DNA of 64,000 bases from Gracilariopsis chorda (taxonomy: Eukaryota; Rhodophyta; Florideophyceae; Gracilariales; Gracilariaceae): contig NBIV01000054.1 of the NCBI GenBank assembly GCA_003194525.1, forward strand, positions 124,001-188,000, read 5' to 3'. The position numbers were made by a program, and so were the translations under genes. Below are positions 41,849-52,838 of the stretch, in pieces (positions within the stretch are counted from its first letter, which is position 1; each line of letters opens with the position of its first letter). The notes below the pieces were generated by a model, which worked only from the letters and a program-made list of their open reading frames with translations, did no database searches and was not told where the DNA came from.

Positions 41849-43331
41849 GCACTGCCCATCACCCTGCCCACCAGCCATCTCTTCCAGTAACTTCATTCGG
41901 GTTTCTTTCTCATCGATTCAATTCCCCATCAGCCTGTTAACTTGCCGTCTCTACCGATCGCCTTCCCCTTTTTTAAAGTTCACGTAAGATCTCGTAACGG
42001 GGTTTTGTGGGTTTAAAGCAGGTTTTTTTGCTTGCCACTCCACTGCTGTATCTTTTGAGGCATTTTTTATTCTGAATCTCGCCCTTGTATGGGGACACTT
42101 TGTACCCACCGGGTTGACTTAACTTTCATGGTTACTAGAACGTTGCCTGTGTCGCTTTTTATTTCAACTGTCTGACACTGCTTGTTTGACGTGCTCTTCC
42201 TATAATACAAATATGCTAAAATTTTTGTAATACGCTGCTATATGTTGTTAGAGGTCTCGATTTGCACGGTTTCAAGCAATATTATCTCATGACAATTTTA
42301 ATCAAAGATACGCAAAATCGCCGTTCAAGTTATGACTTTCTCACACGCTCTGGATGAAAGAAGATTGATAAGTTTCTAAACGATTTAGGAGCATTCATAA
42401 ACACTATCTGTACCAGTTTAAGTGTGTCAAAGTGACTAACAGCAGTTCGAAATTACTTTCTCAACTACTTATAAACGATGGAAACCAGGCCGATTCGAAT
42501 ATCTTTTTAACAAACTGCTATCCCGAAAGTTTATTGCTTATTGGGCTTATAAGTTCAGGAATCACGCATATGAGAACAAAGAAAGGAGTATAGTTCTGCA
42601 GCATTGTCACCCAAATGCGGCCTTTATACAAGTCAAAATATCTCACCATAGTCTTTGAACCTTTTAAAATGCGTTTGTTTGAAAAAAGGCGGAAATTACT
42701 ACGGTTGTAGCTCTGCTGAAATTTAAAAAGAAGTACTGCGGTATCATCATTGCTCGCAAAATTCCAAACTCTTCGCAGAGAGTTATATCGCGAGTTGTGA
42801 GGTTTGGTGATAGAATTGGTTGGAAATGCCCCACCCAAGTTATTAAGTTATTTGAAGCAACGTTTGAATATGCTTCTTCTTGTCACAGAGTGCAATGGAC
42901 TACATTTAAAAAGAACTATCTTTTTCATGTTCATAAATTCGAAAAGCAGTCCTAATTCCATAGCTGTGGGGCACAATTTCTGACTGTATGCAGTACGTTT
43001 GCTTCAGATACTGGAAATCTACTTGAAAAAATGTTTGCTTCCGGCTATGACTCCAACAACACCGATACGTACAAGGGGGCATCGGCCAGATGTAGAGTGA
43101 TGAAAATCATATATGCATACTACGAGAAGGGTAATACGGAACTGATAGAAGCTGAAAGTTCCACATTTCAGCATAAGAAACGAAAACTCTGGCTCCGAAG
43201 AAGAAATGGAGGGATAGAGAAGGTATTGGAGGGTACAAGGAAATACGTTTCGCAGGGGCAGTGCAGACGAGAAGGGAAATAATGGTGAGTACGAATACCA
43301 AAAAGAGGTTTTCAGTCTAACAGAATTTATC
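41849..43331. other. AT-rich transposon-like region beyond COP1
   Basis: No gene recognised. Minus frame 42518-42838 (106 codons) and plus frame 43031-43282 (83 codons) are short and unassigned. Composition drops sharply from GC-rich to AT-rich past about 41990. Confidence 0.4.
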
Positions 43332-43907
43332 ATGGGTGTGTTCAGGGCAATTGAAATGGGAACCGAAGAAGTACGAAATGCTGGGAAAAGAGAAAAAGCA
43401 GCAGGAGTTGAAGCTCAAGGGCAGAGAATTGAAGCGCTTCGTAACGCTGGGAATGTTTGGTACTCTCATAGTTCCAAGGAACCCTCATTTCGTCACTGTA
43501 GGCGGAGAAAACTTCGGTTCAAAGAGAGCTCCTTAACGGTTTCGGGACCTACTGCAGGTTTATTACAAGTAGAACTGACCACCAATGAAAATGTGTTGAC
43601 GACCACAGCTCTTGTCAATACAAACGAAGGTTTCGGATGTACCACTACGCATAACAACACAAGAAGTGAGAGCAATGTCAACTTTTCAAAGGTGGATGAC
43701 AGAAATCCTGGAATAAAAACCTCAACTCTTGTAACAGAGATTAATGAAACCCGAGATCTTCCATACTTTGTGTACCAGCTTTCAAAAGAAGAGGAATTGT
43801 TCGGAGTACATCATTTCAGACCAATCTGTAGAAAACATGTCCAAATAACTACTTTGGTCAGTGCAATGCTTCGTTGTATTCGATATAAGCCTCCCCACTC
43901 AGGCTGA
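43332..43907 (+). CDS. Hypothetical ORF, 191 aa
   Basis: ATG at 43332. The N-terminus is charged and Lys/Glu-rich (residues 8-40), followed by Thr/Asn-rich sequence. No domain recognised. It lies upstream of MULE remnants on the same strand, so it may belong to a decayed transposon. Confidence 0.25.
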   Translation: MGVFRAIEMGTEEVRNAGKREKAAGVEAQGQRIEALRNAGNVWYSHSSKEPSFRHCRRRKLRFKESSLTVSGPTAGLLQVELTTNENVLTTTALVNTNEGFGCTTTHNNTRSESNVNFSKVDDRNPGIKTSTLVTEINETRDLPYFVYQLSKEEELFGVHHFRPICRKHVQITTLVSAMLRCIRYKPPHSG

Positions 43908-44514
43908 ACCGTGCTTCCTGCCAACCTCATTCGTTGTACAATTATGTGGCACATTTTCGGGAAACTATGCACACAAACATGAGCCCAGCCCGGTCCAAAA
44001 CGACATATGCTTAGCCAGATATCATTCTGCTATAACATTTATAAAAAGTAGGCTTAAGTAATGGGCTGCAAAGAGCATATTTCAGGACGCAATAATTTCT
44101 TGGGAGGTATTCGAAGCAACATTAGTTCCGTTACACAGCAGACAATCTCCCTGTTTAGGAATAATGTCAACATCGCCTCTGGACGGTATTGAAAACGCAG
44201 AATGTGCACTCTCTGAATGTGGAAAGCGATGCACCAATGAGATGAGTACTTCTGCATACAGTGAAATCGTAGGAGCCCGAATTATTGCTCCTAGAAGTAC
44301 CACTACCGGCAGAAATATTTGACAAGTTGGAAAGGTGGAGAAAGATAATTCTCTAATAGGAGCGAGGAAAATTTGTCTTGTGGATCAAATCAACACCGAG
44401 AAAGAGAGAACAGTATTGGATGCGGTGGACGGCTCAGATGCACGCTCGCATAAGAAAGGTGTTGATTTTAGTCCACCCTTTGATCTTGAATAAAGATCTG
44501 AGGAACAATCAGAG

Positions 44515-45235
44515 TTGAGACAAAAGAAAGATGAACGGTCTGCGTATTCAGACAGCTCAGATTCTGGAGAATATGAAGATGCCTCACTGGTTATAGACAA
44601 ATTTATCGAAGATGAGCAGCCTCCACTGTACAAGCTTTTTCACAACGATGCATGTAGTGCGCCTCAACGTGACCTTGACCTTGTCAAGCACATGAGTGAA
44701 GTAGAATCTGAGGATGTAAAAAATGTGAAACGGACAGTCCAGACGCTCATCATTTGAGATAAGACGTATGGGGAAAGTTGAAGCTCTCTTCAAGCGAGCA
44801 CTCAGCTCTTTTGTGTCAGGCTTACAAGAAAACGCCTCCGGTAGTACACTCCTGAAAGAAATTAAATTCATTGGCAATTGCTTTGGACACCAACTGCGCA
44901 TTTGGGATTCTTCATATCATAAGCACATTCCAGCAGCCACTGCTAGCCTAGACATTACGGATGGTGATTGGGTTCTTAAACGTCCATTCGTAGAATTCGA
45001 AATGTGGGGTTGCTCTTTCTCATTCGTCGTAAGAACGGCCGATACGCTTACCGGCATGGATGACGCCGGTAGCCCTGTCCAGGGATGCAGATCATGGAGC
45101 AAACTCCGTGTGGCTTGTAGCTCTCAAGGCGTTCGAGTCCTTGCTACCTATGGAGAGTATACTCAGTGGAAGAGCCCTCTACTCCACACGAGTGTCGGGT
45201 GTAAATCCAACAGTGGATTCTTGCTGTACCTGTAG
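44515..45235 (+). pseudogene. Broken transposon-like coding region
   Basis: Two plus-strand frames, 44515-44757 and 44768-45235, separated by 10 bp with a stop. The first is acidic and the second mixed. Around 45100 the sequence becomes homologous to 49400-49520; there a different frame contains an F-E-S-L-L-P...T-C-R-G segment matching F-E-T-L-L-P...T-C-R-G in the other copy. This shows a shared, frame-broken protein-coding origin. No family name can be given. Confidence 0.35.
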
Positions 45236-45870
45236 AGGTGAATACGAAGAATTCTGAGAGGAACGAGATCAGAGAAGAACGCAAGTGAGGGGACGTAGAC
45301 AGCGTACTTAGCGGGTGTAGTGTCCCAAAGGGGGAAAAGAACCAGACAACGAGGGGGCGAGGGTCGTGCTCACAGCGGCAACAGACCCCAGAACCAAGGG
45401 GTAAAATAGGAACAACAACCAACGAAGCAACCCAATACTGGGGCGGAGATCTATCCTGCAAACAGGATACACAAAATAAACAGAGTAATGTTAGACCCAC
45501 GGTCGGTTTATTTACACAGATGTCCGGAGCAGTCCCAACGGGGTAGTCGTACTGAAACCAAACGCAGTGGCTCCCCAGATAAAGTCGTGAACCTACGAAG
45601 GAAGTTGCGACCAGAAACCGCTCTATTTTTTTTAGAATAGAGCGATGGTTTTGAACACCAACCTTGGTTGAGCTTACTTTTAGCTCGTGACCGGGAGGTC
45701 ACTCCCACCTACGTAAGGTTTATTAAAAATATCTAAACTAATCAAATAAACTAGTGCACACCTTCTCAGGGCCATACACGTGAAGAACCCAGTGTCAGGG
45801 GCCAAAGTAAGCAAAAATACTAAATACATTCCGAAATAGGAGCCAATTATTCCCATGCGTGCCACGTGTT
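45100..45870 (+). repeat. Direct repeat block A
   Basis: Homologous, same orientation, to 49395-50150. Shared words include ACCCAATACTGGGGCGGA (45428 / 49747), CGGCAACAGA, TTGCACACCTT/GTGCACACCTT and CCATACACGTGAAGA. Identity is about 60-65% by eye. It could be a long terminal repeat or parts of two related elements. Confidence 0.6.
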
Positions 45871-46032
45871 TGTCCTGTACCCGGCCATCTAGAGTTAACC
45901 AGAAGGGAAAAATTCAGGCCGAAGATTGCCACAATTGAACCCACAGTTGGGGCAAATCCGTGCATCGGCAATGCCTCTAAGGAGGGTTAAAGCAACTCCC
46001 AAAGGAGATGTTTTGCCCCACACAAATACAGA

Positions 46033-46725
46033 ATGAGGACTTGCTCTCGCAATCATGAGCCAATCCGTGAGCTGACCATAACTAACCTACCATTAAAGCT
46101 TCAAAAAGAAGCCTTGGAGATGAAAAACGAGCTTTACATTCCATTCAAACATATTATCGCACTATTGGAAGCACATTACAAGGTCTCAATCGACAGAAAG
46201 GGCTTACAAAATAAGATTTCGTATACGAAAGGCGTGGATACCCTACTCCAGCAGAGGTGTATGAAACTTCGTAAGGACCTGATTGCGATCAGAGACGCAG
46301 ACACCTAGATTCGGGTATTTCTCACAGTTTGAGAGGAGCGGAGAATGGATTCCGCAGCGTGGACGTATAAAGACTGGATGAATGACTACGCACGAAAAGG
46401 ATTTGCTCCCGGTAGAAATATCGATTGCAAAGCTATATCCAATCGCTTCGGCCTCCCGCTGCTGACCATTAGTCGAACAACAAACGATAGCTGTACGCTC
46501 ACTTTTTTCATGGCTTTCATCTCTAATAAAAATGAAGAAAGCATTACGAGAATACTATTCCAATTTCGTTCTAGTATTCAAGTTTTCTCGGCGATGATCG
46601 CAATGGACCAGAGTACACCGTGTATGAACGCCACTAAGAAGGTCTTCCCCACGTCATACATTGCCCTTGAAGAGTGGCACCTGAATCAGAACCAACTCTG
46701 GAATTGTGGAAGCTGGTGCTCATAG
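46033..46725 (+). pseudogene. MULE (Mutator-like) transposase pseudogene
   Basis: Two consecutive frames, 46033-46308 and 46345-46725. The second contains the MULE transposase pattern: G-L-P-L-L-T-I-S, F-F-M-A-F-I-S-N-x2-E-E-S, an I-A-M-D-Q block around a catalytic Asp, A-x2-K-V-F-P and E-E-W-H-L-N-Q-N in place of the usual C-x2-W-H-x2-K-N. The first frame matches the segment preceding that domain in FAR1/MULE proteins (a V-x-I-x-R-K-x-L-Q-N-K-I pattern). A stop and about 35 bp separate them, and the protein ends early, so it is dead. Confidence 0.65.
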
Positions 46726-49394
46726 ATCGGGTGCAGAGGAATGTCAGAAGAAATGTCAAGGGACCTTTTCAGAATGAGGCAAACAAGAACGGAAAGCAAA
46801 TTCATATCAAGGCGGAATGAGTTCGAAAGGAAGTACTTTTATCAGTTTCAACAAAAACCACAGCAGTGCTTTAAGTTTTTATATCAGAAAAATCCTTAAA
46901 ATATCATTGCGTACTATTGCAATCGATTCGTTCCCTTCCGTTTTCTTTTCCAAGAGACAAAGTATACGAAATGCTCGAACTCTTCCTCCCGCATAAATAT
47001 ATTGCAACGCAAAGCATTGTAGAAGATACCCAGCCAGATGATTCGATTAACCAACAGGAGCCGTAATAATCGTTCCGCTTCTAGATCCAAAGTGCTGAAG
47101 CCTCAGAGCCTGACAAACCGGAAGATTACAACCTGCTAGCTGCCCATACTGCAAGCAGTGCTCCATACGCTCATCACCGAGTACACCCCTACTCTTTGTA
47201 CAAATTCATAGATCTAAGCGTCATCCCAAGTAGAAATTACATCGTCTGCCACGTGAACATTGAGAATTGACTGGTGCAAGATGGGCTGATACCAGATTTG
47301 ATGATGACTGTGTTCTAGAAACAGTAGTGGTGTTCTTATGGAAATGTTTGTGGTGCAATGCGCCTTCAGGACAAGGAGATAAACCGTTTTTCATAACGGG
47401 ATGCCGGTATCCCCGGGGTGGATAGGTTGCATATGAGTATCCGTCACCTGACTGCCCGATTAGTGGGGTACCTATGTATAGAGGGTAATAATAGTACACG
47501 TGGGACTTGAAGCGCCCGACTAGAGAGGTGCTCCGTGCCCACGGGCCAAGTAGCACACGTGGGTGTACTACCCGGCTGTGCCAGAATACTTAGTGTATTT
47601 TACTGAATGTTTTCAGCTACGGTATTTCAGGGAGCGGCCGCCGCCGCTCCTCCCCAAAGTAAAACCCCAACGATGGACTTGGCTCTAACTTAACCGTCAG
47701 TGTACGGGTACAACTCCACTCTGGGAGGGTCCTCTCACCGCTTCCGGCCTAGTTTTCCCCCTTGTCTCACCGAGGAGTGATCACACGTTAGTAACGGTAC
47801 TTGTTTCCTTTTTTGTTTCTTTATTTGGTCTACTTACCCGTGTTACGGCTCGATCTACTCCGCCCTGTATCCCGGTTTGCCAGGAAGTCTCGGGATCATT
47901 TCTCGTTGTCACGGATCAGTGCTCCGCAGTGCGGCTCGTCTTTATCGGCCCATTCTGGTCCCTGGAGAGAGCCATGGCCTGGCGCATCCGGATCCCCGGT
48001 TCTAAGCCATTCTACACACCTCCGTCTGTAAGGCAGGATGTAGTCGCCTGGAGTTACGCTCGGCACGCGCCGACTACTCGGAGGGCTCTACGGCTGAGTT
48101 ACCCCATACAGGGGAGCAAGGCTGAACACCTTGAGGTGTCCTGTCCACGGTAGCGGGTTTCCTCCGTTAACTCACGGTTTGGCACCACAATGGTGAGGAA
48201 AATTACAACCAGGTCACGATACTTCGGAAACAGGAGCAGTCACAGCACCGTTCTACCAAATGTTTCTCACGAAATTTGCCAACCAGAATTAAAATAGCGC
48301 TAAAGCTCTTGTGGCATCATTCACCTGTGGTAAACATGCCGTGGCAGAATTTGCATGTCAACACAAAGTTAGATGTGCAGCCATGTGCCCAGTGTAGTAC
48401 AGTGAGTAATATACACGCTCCTAAGGATGGGCTATTATGGAAGATTCCTAACGGAGTATCTGTATCTTCTAACTGGTGCCACGTAGCACACCACTTCGGA
48501 GGAATCGTTCCAGCGGACTGTAATTCGATTAGGTAGAATAACCTAACTTAGATTTTTATAGGTTAGAGTAGATAGTTTCCGTCACGGTCAGATCGTGGCA
48601 CTGTATATAATGCGCCGCTGGAGCTCCACCTCCGGCGAAGTAAACCAAGCACCTTCGAGGCTTGTTCAAGTTCGTCTGGTTCAACCTCGTAATACTAACC
48701 TTCAGGTACACTATTACGTCATCCTATAGGTGTGGTTTCTAAGCCACCGATACACAGCGCGTCCCTTAGCAGCCCCTGTAGGATTATTGCCTACCCAGTG
48801 AACCCACTCTTCGCTTGGTGCTTGCGGATCTTCTTTCAGGATTCCTCGGGTCGCCGCTCTTCTATTAAAGAGACAACCACCTATTGGAACTCATCTGTTA
48901 GGCCAAATCTAAAAGTCCTAGTCTACGGACGTTGTGCTCACCACTGGCTGCTCCACACCCAGAGCTGCTATACCAAAAACCCCAGTTAAAGAATGTTCTT
49001 GGCATTGGAGTGCAGTTGGAGGCTCTTTTTGACTTCTATTGGAAAGTAAGCGACGAAGAACACACAAAGATACATCTATCAATTATAAGGCAGACGGTCG
49101 GAAAATAACATGCGCAGGCCAGAAAATAAGATTCCAAAAGTGAGACAGCCAAAAAGGTGGATGAAGATAAATGCTAGAACACAATTAGTTTGCAGATCGA
49201 TGAAAAGGTAAAAAATAACTTGTCTGGGTCTGACAGACGGGCAGTGTTTGATACGATGCATCGCTTAGCAACAGATCTTGGACCAATTGCACTTCGCAAC
49301 ATTCCTAGGAACATTCCTATGGTGTTAGAAACTTCTATACAAGCTTTTGCGAAAGGCAGAGCCCCAGTTCTTCCTGCTAACTGTAGAGGAAAAC
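46726..49394. other. Transposon-rich region without a supported gene
   Basis: Several short frames only. A TATA-like tract TGTATATAAT at about 48602, followed by a promoter-like leader, could be the start of an LTR-type transcript. Nothing can be assigned. Confidence 0.35.
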
Positions 49395-50160
49395 CTGTGG
49401 AGGGTTGGAACTCTCAGGAAATTTGAGACCTTGCTCCCGTTGGGATGGCAGTCTCATTACAGAGCACTCTGCACCATATGCCGGTCGGTTTGTAAGGCTC
49501 TAGTGGTTGCTGGCTATACCTGCAGAGGTGCTGGAAAACCAAGAAAATGGTACTACCTCCAGGAATGGATAACAAACGAGAGGGTACAGTGACTTAATCT
49601 CCAACAAGGGAAACACCGGAGACACGATGCACAACAAGGAACGGGAGACGGGGGGTGCACATGGCGGCAACAGAGCCGGCGACGGGACGAACAAACAAAA
49701 GAGGAAAAGAATCCTAATGGAAATGTGGTAAAAACCACGAAGAGTAACCCAATACTGGGGCGGAATCCAGACTGACATTGGAGCAATTAACAGTACCCAC
49801 CCCGGTAGAGACTGATTCAGTAGTGAGTGCTGAAGCGTTCCAAGAGGAGAACAGACGGAATCCACTCTTGGATACTCTCCGCGATGAGTTGTAATCCCTA
49901 AAAGTTCCTTTCTTGTCAGAGCCTAATCTGTGAAAAGCAGTTCTCAAAAGAAGACCAATTTTACCATTTACTGGTGGTGGTCATGGCGAAGCCCTCTCCC
50001 TAAGTAGGTTCACCACAATAAACTAAATTGATTAACTTATTTGTTGCACACCTTTTGAGGTCCATACACGTGAAGACGTTGGTCTCATAACCACAATTGA
50101 CGCCAATCACTAACATAAATGTCCAATATTGGAGCCAAAACATCACAAGGGTACAGCGAA
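49395..50160 (+). repeat. Direct repeat block B
   Basis: Partner of 45100-45870 in the same orientation, 4.3 kb apart. It begins within a frame (49347-49592) with an F-E-T-L-L-P segment and a T-C-R-G segment, and continues into non-coding sequence with the same ordered words as block A. Confidence 0.6.
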
Positions 50161-50888
50161 CATTCTATACCAGGTTTCCACAAGCTCACAAGCTATACCG
50201 GTCCAAGGCCATTGTGTGCCATTACAAGTGCTAATGCAACGTCCGTTGAGGGATCAAATTCATAACTGAGTTATCCCACTCCATTCCACAAGTGAACTTC
50301 CCTTTCAAAAGAAACTGCAGCTAAACACGCGCAAGCGTTGCTCCTCACTAACCATGATAAACTGAGATCAGAGTGCAAAGAGATCTTGTCAGGCCCGAAA
50401 ACGGTTAGTGATGAGTTTGTTCGTATGATTCAAAACCCAAACAAGGGTGTCACTCGCAACATAAAGCACAAACGAGTATGCATATAAGTAGTGAAGAGAA
50501 AGAGTAATCAAATTCCAGAGCAGCAGCATCCCCGTGGGTTTCAGATATCTTCCCAGAGTAGCGTTTTTGAGAAGAACCATGGATCGTCAATTTCCGAAGA
50601 AAAGTTTAATAGTGCAATCGACAAATGTCTTTCAACCATGTTTATTACACACCATACAGCAGTTCTCGTACAACTACGAGAACAAAATAAAAAATGCCAC
50701 GAAACACAAAACATTGGAGTGTCAAGACCTAGTCCCATAAAACAAGAAACGCCTTACAGGAGAACTTAGATGCACTTCAAAAAAGAAGGATTGAATCGAA
50801 GAAAACGGCAAGTTAGCAGGCTTATGTGCTATTCAACCGACGAGTAAGAAACCCGAAGAAAGCTACGGCAAGTGATGGGCTGTGCAAT
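50161..50888. other. Distal upstream region of the 51369 gene
   Basis: No gene recognised; short overlapping frames at 50491-50769 look accidental. It is the edge of the transposon sea. Confidence 0.4.
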
Positions 50889-51116
50889 TAGAAGAAGAGC
50901 GATGGTTTTGCCCTGATTGGGCACTCACGAGCGTGTGCTAGCACGCGCTTTACGCGCTATCGAATCCAAATCTTAGCGGCTGCGGCACGTGCGTCGCACA
51001 AGCCGCAGCAGAATGACTTGGCACAAGATGAGTGGGTGTATATGGAGATGGGCGCCGTGGCAGGCTGAACTGTGTGCACTGATTGGTGGAGAATGTACAT
51101 TTTGTACATTATGTAG
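50889..51116 (+). promoter_or_regulatory. 51369-gene copy of the shared promoter block
   Basis: Closely matches the COP1 block at 41557-41848 in the same orientation relative to transcription, with G-box CACGTG at 50986-50991, two inverted CCAAT boxes (ATTGG near 50916 and 51082) and TTGTACATTATGTAG at its 3' edge. It ends 253 bp before the ATG at 51369. Confidence 0.65.
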
Positions 51117-51368
51117 ATTCAGCAAAAGGCGGCCGAACAGGTGCGACGCGTGGTGGCATGTGCGCGTGGCGGCGTGGCCGGCGTGGTCACGGCGCGCGCG
51201 CGGCGACGTGGGCGCGCGGCGCCCGCACATTTGCAATTGTGCAGCAACTGTCAGCGCGCGCGCGCGTCGCGGAAGTGTACCAACGGTACGTTCGGTACAC
51301 AGTAGACTACATAGGGCGCGCCGCGCGCACCGCGCTCACGTTCTGCGCCAGCGGCAGCGGCAGCGGCT

Positions 51369-52838
51369 ATGATCGGTAAGCGCCGCGCGATGGCGTCCCC
51401 GCCACTCACGCCCAGACGGCGACGTCTCGCCGCGTACTGCGCCGCGCTCTCCGTCATGCTCACCCTCTGGCTCGCCCTCAACCTCCGCCGCGCCGCCTCC
51501 AGGGCGCGCTCCCCGAAGCTCCACCTCACGCTTCCGTCGCGCACCTCGCTGCAGAGCATCGCCGACGACGCCGCCACCGACCACGTGCTGCATCCCCCCT
51601 CCCCCCCCCCCTCTCCTCACCCCCTCCTCGCTGCCGCTCCCCCCGACTTGAACCTCTCCGACCAGGAACTCAAGGACGACGTCGATCAGCTTATTGCCCA
51701 TGTCGATTCGCAGCATGACTCCCCCCCCCTCAACGCTTCCCACCCCGCCGCAAACTTGTCCCATCCCATCTCCCTGCCGCACAACCACACTCTTCACTCC
51801 AACCAAACTCTCCATAACACCACCGCCTCCATCCCCGACCACACCGACCATCAAACCGACCAACAACCGCAACAGCAGCAGCAACCCGTCCCTGTCAACG
51901 CCACCGAAATCGACCTCCGTCTCAACTCCCAGCAGTACTTTGACGACGCCCAATCCCGCCTCGCCAGAATGCTGGCAGACCCTCACACAAAGGCCCTCAT
52001 CGATGAAAACGATTTGCGCACATTGCACGCATTACAGCTTCAAGCCACGCGCGGCGATTGCGAACACGCCTCCGACTCCGATGTAACCCTCTTCAAAACC
52101 GATGCGGAAGCCGCCTCCAACCTCGATATCGAGACCTCCGATCCGCTGTGGGGCGCCTGGTGTCTGTTTTTGGGCTCGTATAAGACCGACGCCATGCGCG
52201 ATTTCGTCACCAAGCAACACGTTCTTGAACAGCGCATCACCGCCCTCCGCGAGCAAATCCCCTCCTTGAACCAATCGCACCCGCAGCAGCCCGTGCCCGC
52301 CCCCGCTCGCTTGCAGCCGTTTGACCAAAATGCCGCTTCGTTGGGTGACGTTATTTCGCCGGAGGAACAGTCCGCTTTGCGAGCGAACACCGATCGTATC
52401 ATGTCGCACCTGAGAGATGTCGACGTTCGTTACTTGGCTGCGCTTTCTTTGCAGGCCACTTTTGGAGACTGCGCCCCGTACGTGCGCGAAAAAGGCGCTG
52501 AGAATGAAGAGGAGCAGCCGCCGCCCGAACTGCGAGTGTTGAAGGAACCCGTCTTGGAGCAAACTGCACAGAGACGAGAAGGCGCGCTTTGGGGCGCTTG
52601 GTGCGTTTTGCAGGGCAACAATAGAACCACCGCGGCTAGACAACTTGTGCAACGCGTCGACATGCTGGTTGATCAGCTTTCTAAGAGTCAGGCACAGAAT
52701 GCTGCGGATGACCATCCTCATGGCGCTGGAGCCGATACGTCTTCTGCCTCCACTGGAGGCGGCGATCACTCTCACTTGGCTGTTTCGAGGGATGCTGACG
52801 CCGTTTCTGATACTTCTACTGCTCATGCTTCCGAGTAG
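51369..52838 (+). CDS. Type II membrane protein with a duplicated unknown luminal domain
   Basis: 489 aa. A short basic cytosolic end (P-R-R-R-R) is followed by one membrane segment at residues 20-39. A Pro/His/Asn-rich stalk with at least six N-glycosylation sequons follows (120-180). Then come two related domains, at about 215-280 and 354-427. Each has A-L-x-L-Q-A-T-x-G-D-C early and L-W-G-A-W-C-x4-G-x3-T-x-A-x-R-x2-V late, with two cysteines (C231/C265 and C368/C412) that could pair. The C-terminus is Ser/Asp-rich. The plan (short basic tail, anchor, stalk, domain) resembles Golgi resident proteins, but no enzyme family is recognised. It is a single exon with a GC-rich start, and its promoter block is shared with COP1. 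Confidence 0.75.
   Translation: MIGKRRAMASPPLTPRRRRLAAYCAALSVMLTLWLALNLRRAASRARSPKLHLTLPSRTSLQSIADDAATDHVLHPPSPPPSPHPLLAAAPPDLNLSDQELKDDVDQLIAHVDSQHDSPPLNASHPAANLSHPISLPHNHTLHSNQTLHNTTASIPDHTDHQTDQQPQQQQQPVPVNATEIDLRLNSQQYFDDAQSRLARMLADPHTKALIDENDLRTLHALQLQATRGDCEHASDSDVTLFKTDAEAASNLDIETSDPLWGAWCLFLGSYKTDAMRDFVTKQHVLEQRITALREQIPSLNQSHPQQPVPAPARLQPFDQNAASLGDVISPEEQSALRANTDRIMSHLRDVDVRYLAALSLQATFGDCAPYVREKGAENEEEQPPPELRVLKEPVLEQTAQRREGALWGAWCVLQGNNRTTAARQLVQRVDMLVDQLSKSQAQNAADDHPHGAGADTSSASTGGGDHSHLAVSRDADAVSDTSTAHASE

Noticed and set aside
41623-41871. Conserved short peptide encoded in the shared promoter block (also 50989-51150)
   Set aside because: Both copies have a frame with a similar peptide, but differences do not favour third codon positions and non-coding parts are equally conserved.
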